Assembly: GCA_029289095.1 (NCBI GenBank)
Contig: JARFUG010000032.1
Location: 1 to 35,697, forward strand
Length of the DNA stretch: 35,697 nucleotides
Direction: 5' to 3'
Origin: Desulfuromonadales bacterium
Lineage (GTDB): Bacteria; Desulfobacterota; Desulfuromonadia; Desulfuromonadales; JACZKF01
Part shown: in pieces, positions 7,468 to 14,014 of the stretch
How the letters are laid out: every line of letters begins with the position of its first letter
How positions within the stretch are numbered: position 1 is the stretch's first letter
Translations under genes and position numbers: made by a program
Notes under the pieces: model-generated
Databases searched by the model: none
Told to the model about the DNA's origin: nothing
The model's input: the letters and a program-made list of their open reading frames with translations, nothing else

Positions 7468-9978
7468 TTAAGCCCCTTGCAATTCCCCTTTCCACCTCTC
7501 GACTTTTTCGCGATAGGCCTCGATCAGCTTGTCGGCCCGTTTTTCATCGGCCGCCTCGGCGTAGATGTGGACCATCGGCAGGAGTTGGTCGGGAAGGACA
7601 AGAGCCCAGTCCCCGCTGATCTGCACCTTGACGCCGTCGATGAAGGAGGCTTCGCGGTCGACCGAGTCCTCGCTCATCTTACGCATGATTCCCCCCTTGT
7701 AGTCCCAGGGACAGGGGAGCTGGATGTGACGGAAGGCGCGATGCGGGATGCTCCGGCGGATCTGGCTCAGGGTGCGATCCGTTCGCCCCAGCAGCTCCAG
7801 CGTCTTGGCGACGGTGAACAGAGCGTCGAAATTCGCCTGAAAGGGGGGAAAGGCGAAGCGTCCATCCATCGAGGCGGCGAACTGCACGTTGCGTCCCCGG
7901 GCCGCCTCCACAATGGAACGTCCGTCCGCCTTGGTGCGCACCACCGTCAGCCCCGATTCCCGGGCGAACTCCTCCACCGCCAGGGGAGCGGGGACAGGCA
8001 GCACGAGCGAGCCCTGCCGTTCTGCCCGACAGCACAGTGCTGCCAGCGTCACCAGGGCGTCGTCTTCCGAGAGGACCGCTCCGGTTTCGTCGACGAGGCG
8101 GACCCGCTCGCCCGAAGGTCCCATCCAGAAGCCGGCCGTCGCCCCGAGGGTCACCACAATGCGCGAAAGCTGATCCATCGTCCGCACCGCCTGCTCAGGG
8201 GTGCTTCCGGGGCGATCTTCGCTGACGTGGGAGTTGAGTTCGATGACCTCACAACCCAGCTCTGCCAGGATCCCCGGAAGAACGTTCCCGGCAGGGGAGT
8301 GATTGAGGTCGACCACCACCTTGGGCGCCGTTTTGCGCAGCACGTCGGCATCGATGGCGCGCAGGAACCCCTCCCGATAGAAATCGTAGATGCGCGGGAT
8401 CTCGGAAATCCCTCCCGGCTCGGAAAAGTGCACCCTGCGGAAATTCTCCTTGTAGAAGATGCGCTCAATCCCTTTCGTGGCGGTGGAAGAGACTTCATTC
8501 CCTTCGCCGTCGAAAAAGACGATTTCCGTGGCCGCCGGGTCTTCGGGAGACTGGCGGAACTGGACCCCCCCCACCTCGCCGAAGGTCGTGAGCTTGTAGC
8601 GCAGCACCGGCAGGGAGACCATTTTGGTGTCGCGCACGTTGACGCCGGCCGAGAGGAGCCCTCCGACGAAGGAGCGCTTGAGCATTCGCGAAGAGCGGAT
8701 GGCGTCGCGGCCGCACAGAACAAAGGCGTCCTTGGGGAGGGTCGAGCCGTAGGCCGCCCCCAGTTTCGCCGAGAACTCGGGAGTCAGTTCGATGTTGGTG
8801 AGCCCACGGACCTGTGCCCCTTCGAAGAGGCTGCGCCGCCACTTCTCTCCCCAGATCAGGTTGGTGGTGACGATGGAGCCGCTCTCGATGACTTTTCGCG
8901 GCCAGACCTTCACGTCCTGCTTGATGTGCGCGCCGTTGCCGATGGTCGTCTCGTCGGCGATAACGGCCCCCTCCTCAACGATCACCTTCTGTCCCAGGCG
9001 CACGTTGTTGCACAGAACGGCCCCCTTGATGCTCGAGCCCTTCTTGACGTAGACGTTGTCCCACAGTACGGCGTTTTCGAGCTCAGTTCCGTCTTCGATG
9101 ACGCAGTTGCGCCCGACAACGCAGTTCTTCATCCGCACCTTTCCAAGCACGTGCGAGTTGTCCCCCAGAACGACCATGCCTTTAAGGAGTGAAAGATCGC
9201 GCTCCTCCACCAGGGCCTCTTCTCCCAGGTAGATGTCGTCACGGACGGCTCTCTCCTTCATCTTGACTTCGATCCGGTGCGAGGCGATGTCGCGGCACGC
9301 TTCCAGGTAGGAGTCGGTGTTGCCGACGTCGGCCCAGTATCCCTGCATGCCGCAGCCGTAAAGAGGGCGCCCCTCCTCCAGCATGCGCGGGAAGATGTCC
9401 TTGGACCAGTCACGGTTCTCTCCTGCAGGGATCAGGTCGAGGACTTCGGGTTCGAGAACGTAGATGCCGGTATTGATGGTGTCGGAGAAAACCTCTCCCC
9501 ATCCCGGCTTTTCCAGAAATTTGGTGATGCGATCCTCCCTGTCGGTGATCACCACCCCGAACTGCAGGGGATCTTTCACGGAGGTCAGGGTGATCGTCGC
9601 CTGCGCCTTCTTCTTTTCGTGAAAGGCGATGACCTGCGAGAGGTCGAAATCGGTGAGAAGATCGCCGCTGATGATCATGAAGCGCTCATCCAGATACTTG
9701 GCCGCCGCCTTTACTGCCCCGGCCGTGCCGAAGTCTTCCAGGGGGGTGACGTAGGTGATGCGCATTCCGAATTCGCTTCCATCGCCGAAAAAGTTCTTGA
9801 TGATTTCGGGCTGATGGTAGAGCAGCAGGATGACATCGCTGATGCCGTGCTTCTGCAGCAGTTCCATGATGTGCAGCATGATCGGCCGGTTCACCAGCGG
9901 AATCATCGGCTTGGGCATGTTGATCGTCAGAGGGTGAATCCGGGTTCCGAAGCCTCCGGCCATGATGACGGCTTTCAT
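7468..9978 (-). CDS. Mannose-1-phosphate guanylyltransferase-like protein with degenerate phosphomannomutase domain
   Basis: The 836-residue protein has three parts. Residues 1-240 are a nucleotidyltransferase domain starting MKAVIMAGGFGTRIHPLT, with the GGxGTR...PKPM signature. Residues about 250-370 are a left-handed beta-helix of hexapeptide repeats. Residues about 380-836 have the phosphohexomutase (PMM/PGM) fold. The mutase motifs are eroded. The phosphoserine loop normally TASHNP reads RQSPEDP (Ser477 kept). The metal loop normally DGDxDR reads MGPSGER (619-625), with no metal-binding Asp. The sugar loop GExSGH reads ASMDGR, and the C-terminal phosphate loop RxSGTEP is not recognisable. 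So the mutase half is probably not catalytic. The likely reaction is NTP + hexose-1-phosphate to NDP-hexose; GDP-mannose is the usual annotation, but in this glycogen cluster another sugar nucleotide is possible. AAAGGAG precedes the ATG. Confidence 0.9.
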   Translation of the reverse strand: MKAVIMAGGFGTRIHPLTINMPKPMIPLVNRPIMLHIMELLQKHGISDVILLLYHQPEIIKNFFGDGSEFGMRITYVTPLEDFGTAGAVKAAAKYLDERFMIISGDLLTDFDLSQVIAFHEKKKAQATITLTSVKDPLQFGVVITDREDRITKFLEKPGWGEVFSDTINTGIYVLEPEVLDLIPAGENRDWSKDIFPRMLEEGRPLYGCGMQGYWADVGNTDSYLEACRDIASHRIEVKMKERAVRDDIYLGEEALVEERDLSLLKGMVVLGDNSHVLGKVRMKNCVVGRNCVIEDGTELENAVLWDNVYVKKGSSIKGAVLCNNVRLGQKVIVEEGAVIADETTIGNGAHIKQDVKVWPRKVIESGSIVTTNLIWGEKWRRSLFEGAQVRGLTNIELTPEFSAKLGAAYGSTLPKDAFVLCGRDAIRSSRMLKRSFVGGLLSAGVNVRDTKMVSLPVLRYKLTTFGEVGGVQFRQSPEDPAATEIVFFDGEGNEVSSTATKGIERIFYKENFRRVHFSEPGGISEIPRIYDFYREGFLRAIDADVLRKTAPKVVVDLNHSPAGNVLPGILAELGCEVIELNSHVSEDRPGSTPEQAVRTMDQLSRIVVTLGATAGFWMGPSGERVRLVDETGAVLSEDDALVTLAALCCRAERQGSLVLPVPAPLAVEEFARESGLTVVRTKADGRSIVEAARGRNVQFAASMDGRFAFPPFQANFDALFTVAKTLELLGRTDRTLSQIRRSIPHRAFRHIQLPCPWDYKGGIMRKMSEDSVDREASFIDGVKVQISGDWALVLPDQLLPMVHIYAEAADEKRADKLIEAYREKVERWKGELQGA

Positions 9979-10001
9979 TGTATGGAATCTCCTTTAAATT
10001 A

Positions 10002-10102
10002 GTAGCCAGGAGCCAGAATCCAGGAGCCAGTGGAAAATCAAAGCCAAAAGGATGATCATCTGGCTCCTGGCTCCTGGCTCCTGGCTACTGGCTACTGGAT
10101 TC
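10002..10102. repeat. Inverted heptad element between response regulator and nucleotidyltransferase (C)
   Basis: Six in-register copies of a heptad (tggctcc three times, tggctac twice, tggattc) fill 10061-10102. Inverted words (gtagcca, ggagcca, gaatcca, ggagcca) fill 10002-10029. The two arms can pair into a long hairpin with a spacer of about 31 nt. The element fills the gap between the response regulator stop (10106) and the nucleotidyltransferase ribosome binding site. Confidence 0.85.
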
Positions 10103-10105
10103 TGA

Positions 10106-10468
10106 TTATCGCTTCTTCTTCTCCAGCAGCCTGCGCACCTCGCTCTTGAGCTCGCCGAGGTCCGAGCTCTTCACCACGTAGGCGTCGGCGAGCCAGGACG
10201 AGAAGTCCTCCTTGTAGCAACTGAAGGCGGTGCATAGGATGACGGGAAGATCGGTTCTCTCGCGAACGATCTTCTGCAGGACCTGAAGACCGCTTTCCCC
10301 CTTCATCTGGATATCGAGAACGACCAGGTCGAATTCGCGCTCCTGGAGGAGCGCGGCCGCCTCGGCGCCGTTCCCGGCAGTCTCCACCTGGTAACCCTCG
10401 TCCTCCAGTTCTGCAGCGTAAAGGTGCCGGATATCCCTTTCGTCATCGACTACAAGCAAGCGGGCCAT
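10106..10468 (-). CDS. Single-domain response regulator (CheY-like receiver)
   Basis: The 120-residue protein is a lone receiver domain. The acidic pocket is D8-D9 (VVDDE), the phosphoacceptor is D52 (LVVLDIQMKGESG), the switch residue is T80 (LCTAF), and the conserved Lys is K100 (YVVKSSDLGEL). It ends at K/R residues with no output domain, so it must act through protein contact or a phosphorelay, not by binding DNA itself. GGAGAG about 9 nt upstream supports the start. The histidine kinase gene lies 249 bp upstream on the same strand, which makes it the natural partner. Downstream come the sugar-nucleotide and glycogen genes, so a role in controlling them is possible but unproven. Confidence 0.95.
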   Translation of the reverse strand: MARLLVVDDERDIRHLYAAELEDEGYQVETAGNGAEAAALLQEREFDLVVLDIQMKGESGLQVLQKIVRERTDLPVILCTAFSCYKEDFSSWLADAYVVKSSDLGELKSEVRRLLEKKKR

Positions 10469-10556
10469 ACGTTCTCTCCATCTTAGATGATTTCTCTTTT
10501 GTTCCTGAATACGCGAGTTCTACTGCCATCGCCTGGTTTTCTGTCGTTTGGTGAGG

Positions 10557-10629
10557 TGTGAGGAGTAGGGTGTAATTTCTCAAGAGAGCGAACTTTTACG
10601 CTTTATCGCCTCACTCCCAACTCCTCACA
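10557..10629. repeat. Inverted heptad element between histidine kinase and response regulator (D)
   Basis: TGTGAGGAGTAGGG (10557-10570) is inverted, with one mismatch, as cccaactcctcaca (10616-10629). The flanks (gtgagg at 10551; cctcact at 10609) extend the arms as 7-base words. The loop is about 45 nt. Confidence 0.65.
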
Positions 10630-10717
10630 GATGTTTGCTGGATTTGGGGCCGCGACTGATTGGTTCGATAGGTCGGATCAGGCAGATCAGTCTGATCTGA
10701 CGCGGCCCTGAGGGTTC

Positions 10718-12379
10718 TCACCCTTCCTGCGGCGCCTTCAGGCGGATGGTGAAAGTCGTTCCCTTGCCGACGACGCTCTCGATGTCGAGTGCGGCGCCGT
10801 GTCCCTCGAGAATGCGGGCAGCCAGTGAGAGCCCAAGGCCGCTCCCCCTTTCCTTGCTGGAGAAAAAAGGGGAAGTGATCTCCTGGAGAGTCTCCTCGGG
10901 TATTCCGGGTCCGTTGTCGGACAAAACGATGTGGATCTCGCCGTCCTTGCGCACCGTGTGAATCTCTATGGCGTCCCCCGCATTCATGACCTCGAGAGAA
11001 TTGGTGAGAATGCTTCGCAGGCAGTACGCCATCTTCTTGTAATCCAGGCGGACATTGGGCAGTGCCGGCTGGAGCTGGAGCCGGCACTGTACGCCGCTCA
11101 TTTCGAAATCGTCCCGCAGGCCGGCATAGACCCCAGTGATCAGGTTGTTGACGTCCCACAGATCGAGCGTCGGATGAAGGGACTCCGAGTAGTTGAGGAC
11201 TTCCTGAAGAATGTCTTCGAGTCGGCGCACCTCCCTGACGATCGATTCTATGTACCGGCGCTTTGCGTCATCGGGGGGGATGCTCTTGATCAGGGTCCGC
11301 GCGAATCCGCCGATGATGGTCAGGGGGTTGCGAATCGAGTGGGCGATATTGGAGGTGATCTTCCCCACCAACGCCATTTTCTCCATGCGGACGATCAGAT
11401 CCTGCTGCTCTTTGAGCCGGCGGTTGGCCTCTGTGAGCTTGTGGAGTTCTTCCTGCAGCCTTTCATACAGCGCGGCCCGCTCAATGGCGAAAGAGACAGG
11501 CAGTGCGAAGGTCTTGAGCGAATGCAGGTCCTCTGTGGCGATGGGGCGGCGATTAATGACATTATCGGCCAGCAGCACCCCGATGCGGCGGTTTTTACTG
11601 ATCAGGGGGACGAGAACGAGTTCGCGCACCCCGAGGGCGTCGATCTGCGCTCTGTCGATCCCCGGCTCGCGCGTCAGATCGGTGACATGCAGTGATTCCT
11701 GCTCGTTGAGCGCCCGCACAAAAAGGTGATCCGAGCGCGTCAGCGGCGTCGAGAGCTGCGACAGCAGATCCTTGAACTTCTCGCGCTCCGATGGCATCTT
11801 GTGCTCAAAGAAGAGCTGCGCCAGCTCGCGCAGGGTGTAATCGCGCTCCTCGATCTCTCTCCAGATCGTTTCCGCTTCCTCAGGACGTCTCGGCCCGACG
11901 GCGAAATATCCCCTGAGGTGCTGACGCTCCTTGTCGACCAGCAATAGAAATGCCCGGTTCAGACCGAATCCCTTCCCCGACGTGACCGCCGTCAGGGCCA
12001 TGGCGATGACCTCGTCCATGTCGACCGAGGTCTGCAAAACGAGGCTGACTTCGTGCAGGAACTTGATTTCTCGGTTGCGGGATTCAATCTGCCCCACGAG
12101 TGAGTGAGACTGAACGCGCAACCCGAGGAGCTCTTCGATGACGTAGGGGAAGAGTTCGGCCAACCCGTCCATCTCCTCACGACGGGTTCGCAGATCATCG
12201 AGAAAACGGGGACATTCGAGACAGCGGTAGAGAAACCTCTTCTTGCGGTTGAAGAGGAGTTCCTGATCGCCTTCTCCGATATAAGGGCACTCGTCCTGGG
12301 TGATGTGCTCTTTGGGCCAGCAGCAGGCAAAATTCACGTAAAACACCGGAGGCAAAGCAGATAAAGAGAGGCTCATCAT
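10718..12379 (-). CDS. Cytoplasmic GAF-domain histidine kinase with Cys-rich N-terminus
   Basis: From ATG 12379 the product is 553 residues. The N-terminus carries C19, C20, C31, C53 and C56 (ACCWPKEH, ECPYIG, CLECPRF), which looks like a degenerate metal- or redox-binding Cys cluster. A GAF domain follows (about 110-310, ending in VLLADNVINRRPIATEDLHSLKTFA). Then come a coiled coil (about 315-345), a HisKA domain with H-box His347 (NIAHSIRNPLT), and a HATPase domain with N-box ILTNSLEVMN, G1 DNGPGIP, F-box FFSSKERG and G2 GSGLGL. There is no convincing transmembrane segment. The start is uncertain: ATGs at 12379 and 12376 lie almost on the predicted transcription start, while GTG at 12337 (giving MNFACCWP) has GGTG 6 nt upstream. 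The adjacent lone receiver is its likely partner. The signal is unknown; the Cys cluster hints at metal or redox. Confidence 0.9.
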   Translation of the reverse strand: MMSLSLSALPPVFYVNFACCWPKEHITQDECPYIGEGDQELLFNRKKRFLYRCLECPRFLDDLRTRREEMDGLAELFPYVIEELLGLRVQSHSLVGQIESRNREIKFLHEVSLVLQTSVDMDEVIAMALTAVTSGKGFGLNRAFLLLVDKERQHLRGYFAVGPRRPEEAETIWREIEERDYTLRELAQLFFEHKMPSEREKFKDLLSQLSTPLTRSDHLFVRALNEQESLHVTDLTREPGIDRAQIDALGVRELVLVPLISKNRRIGVLLADNVINRRPIATEDLHSLKTFALPVSFAIERAALYERLQEELHKLTEANRRLKEQQDLIVRMEKMALVGKITSNIAHSIRNPLTIIGGFARTLIKSIPPDDAKRRYIESIVREVRRLEDILQEVLNYSESLHPTLDLWDVNNLITGVYAGLRDDFEMSGVQCRLQLQPALPNVRLDYKKMAYCLRSILTNSLEVMNAGDAIEIHTVRKDGEIHIVLSDNGPGIPEETLQEITSPFFSSKERGSGLGLSLAARILEGHGAALDIESVVGKGTTFTIRLKAPQEG

Positions 12380-12390
12380 CAAGAAATAGA

Positions 12391-12418
12391 AGTATAGCAA
12401 GTGCGCAAAGCAATGCAA
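12391..12418 (-). promoter_or_regulatory. Candidate sigma-70 promoter for the histidine kinase
   Basis: On the minus strand, TATACT (12396-12391) matches the -10 consensus at 5 of 6 positions. TTGCAT (12418-12413), with a 16-bp spacer, is a weak -35. The predicted start of transcription falls close to the kinase ATG pair. The call rests on the -10 box and position only. Confidence 0.35.
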
Positions 12419-12522
12419 TGAAAAAATAGAAATTTCTAATTGATATTGTTTGAGGTGCTTCGGGTCCAGAAAGGAGCGGTGGATCTTTTCGCTTGAGGAG
12501 GGGGCTTCCTGACTGATAGTTT

Positions 12523-12634
12523 AGCCAGGAGCCAGGAGCCAGGAGCCAGGAGCCAGGAGCCAGGAGCCAGGAGCCCGGCGGAAGACGGAAGACAGAGGAC
12601 AGGAGCCCTTTTCTCCCAACTCCTGACTCCCAAC
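12523..12634. repeat. 112-bp tract of 16 in-phase heptanucleotides (E)
   Basis: Seven perfect agccagg units (12523-12571) are followed by agcccgg. The 7-base phase then continues through different words: cggaaga twice, cagagga, caggagc, an unrelated heptad, then tcccaac, tcctgac, tcccaac, ending at 12634. The phase is unbroken although the words change. It ends 8 bp before the radical SAM start codon, in the divergent gap with the histidine kinase. On the sense strand the last words are C/T-rich, so the gene has no visible Shine-Dalgarno. Confidence 0.9.
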
Positions 12635-12642
12635 CGATTCAT

Positions 12643-13560
12643 ATGAAACGTTATCGACTTTTCTCAGATCATCTGAAGCAACATTTCGGCGTCCGGGTTC
12701 ACAAGATCTCGGTCGATGGCGGTTTCTCATGTCCGAACCGCGGGGGGACTCGGGAGCTTGCCGGGTGCCTCTTTTGCGATCCGGGCGGGTCGGGGGCGGT
12801 GGGGATCGAGCGGCGCCTGGCGGTGAGGCAGCAGATCGAGCACGGCAAAGAGATCATGACGCGCAAGTACAAGGCGAAGAAATTTCTCGCCTACTTCCAG
12901 CCCTTCTCCAACACCTGGGCGGAGCCCGAGATTCTGCGCGCCCTTTACGACGAGGCCCTCGCAGTGCCCGATGTGGTTGGGCTTTCGGTCGGCACGCGCC
13001 CCGACTGCCTGCCGCCGCCCGTTCTCGATCTCGTCGCCGAATATCACCAGCGCACCTATTTCTGGCTCGAGCTCGGGCTTCAGAGCGTACACGACCGGAC
13101 GCTGGACTTTCTGCGCCGTGGGCACGACTACGCTGCATTTCTCCAGGCCTTCCACGGCGTCAGGCCGCGGGGAGTGCGCGTCTGCGTTCACGTCATCATT
13201 GGGCTTCCGGGGGAGAGCCGCGAGGAGATTCTCGTCACGGCCGATGAGATGGCGCGGCTCCGGGTCGACGGCATCAAGATCCACCTGCTGCACGTCCTTA
13301 AGGGAACCCCCCTCGGACAGATGTACGAAAAGGGAGATATTTCCGTTCTTGAGCAGGACGAGTACGTTTCCCTCGCCGCCGACTTCATCGAGCGCCTCCA
13401 CCCCGACACCCTGATCCATCGCCTCACAGGAGACGGGCCCCGCGACCTTCTCCTGGCGCCGCAATGGTCTCTCAACAAGTGGGAAGTCCTCAACGCCATC
13501 GACGCGGAATTAGAGAAGCGCGGAAGCGGGCAGGGGCGGACATTCAAGGATGAAGGATGA
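12643..13560 (+). CDS. Radical SAM protein, YhcC/TIGR01212 family
   Basis: The 305-residue product starts MKRYRLFSDHLKQHFG. It has the family's unusual iron-sulfur ligand spacing: C30 in FSCPNRGGT, then C42 and C45 in AGCLFC, in place of the standard CxxxCxxC. Downstream features typical of TIGR01212/YhcC are AYFQPFSNTW, GLSVGTRPDCLP, WLELGLQSVHDRTL, HVIIGLPGE (the GxIxGxPGE-like SAM region) and IKIHLLHVLKGTPL. The length fits the family at about 300. The reaction is not established for this family. It is predicted to use a 4Fe-4S cluster and SAM in the cytoplasm. The gene is alone on the plus strand and divergent from the histidine kinase. The start has no Shine-Dalgarno because the heptad tract runs up to it. 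Confidence 0.93.
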   Translation: MKRYRLFSDHLKQHFGVRVHKISVDGGFSCPNRGGTRELAGCLFCDPGGSGAVGIERRLAVRQQIEHGKEIMTRKYKAKKFLAYFQPFSNTWAEPEILRALYDEALAVPDVVGLSVGTRPDCLPPPVLDLVAEYHQRTYFWLELGLQSVHDRTLDFLRRGHDYAAFLQAFHGVRPRGVRVCVHVIIGLPGESREEILVTADEMARLRVDGIKIHLLHVLKGTPLGQMYEKGDISVLEQDEYVSLAADFIERLHPDTLIHRLTGDGPRDLLLAPQWSLNKWEVLNAIDAELEKRGSGQGRTFKDEG

Positions 13561-13572
13561 AGGATTAAAACT

Positions 13573-13595
13573 CCCCCTCCTGGATCAGGAGGGGG
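13573..13595. repeat. Dispersed G-rich palindrome (copy 2)
   Basis: CCCCCTCCTG (13573-13582) and CAGGAGGGGG (13586-13595) form a perfect 10-bp stem with a 3-nt loop. The flank ctggggtggtagag follows at 13596. It is the same element as the one at 19234-19256, in opposite orientation, and shares its core with the one at 2617-2639. It lies 12 bp after the radical SAM stop and may double as its terminator hairpin, though no T-run follows. Confidence 0.8.
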
Positions 13596-13744
13596 CTGGG
13601 GTGGTAGAGGCTGAGGTGATCTTCTAAGTATTCGATTTATATGTGAAATATAAATGGTGGCATGCTGGAGACAGCAGGAGTGTCCGCCTCGTATTTCTCA
13701 GGTGAGGCGACAAGGGGCGGAAAGGGGGAGAGGGTCTGACCGGG

Positions 13745-13873
13745 TCAGGAGTCGCCCTCGAGCGACGCTTCGACCTGAATAGACGACTCAGGCACATCGA
13801 CGGCGCCTCCCCAGGAGATGAGGAGGAGAGATGCCCAGATAATTCCGGTTATGAGTACAAGCAGCTTCGACAT
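13745..13873 (-). CDS. Tiny membrane protein (42 aa), hypothetical
   Basis: From ATG 13873 (MSKLLVLITGIIWASLLLISWGG) the product is 42 residues. It has one hydrophobic helix at about residues 4-22 and a short acidic tail (VPESSIQVEASLEGDS). An AGG five bases upstream is a weak ribosome binding site. The longer in-frame extension upstream is basic and low-quality, so I prefer the short form. The gene sits between two convergent or divergent neighbours with no operon partner. I do not recognise a family. The composition (Lys then hydrophobic helix then acidic tail) is typical of real small membrane proteins, but a chance ORF cannot be excluded. Confidence 0.45.
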   Translation of the reverse strand: MSKLLVLITGIIWASLLLISWGGAVDVPESSIQVEASLEGDS

Positions 13874-13979
13874 GGCGCCTAAGGTACAGATTCGGCGTCT
13901 GAAAATCAACAAGTCATTTTTCTTGTCCGCTTGACATTTTTTGTCCCTTGATCCCTTTTCGTGCACATGTTACATCAAC

Positions 13980-14014
13980 GCTCCTTGCTCCTTGCTCCCG
14001 ACTCCCAACTCCCA
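13980..14014. repeat. Five heptads ending on the helicase start codon (F)
   Basis: The words gctcctt (twice), gctcccg and actccca (twice) run in register from 13980 to 14014. The last base is the A of the helicase ATG. The tract is pyrimidine-rich and resembles the anti-Shine-Dalgarno sequence itself, so it cannot serve as a ribosome binding site on this strand. Confidence 0.8.

Noticed and set aside
12523-12634. CRISPR array
   Set aside because: Units are contiguous 7-mers with no spacers and no cas genes nearby.
12436-12730. Minus-strand frames encoding LAPGSWL repeats
   Set aside because: These are translations of the heptanucleotide tract, not proteins.
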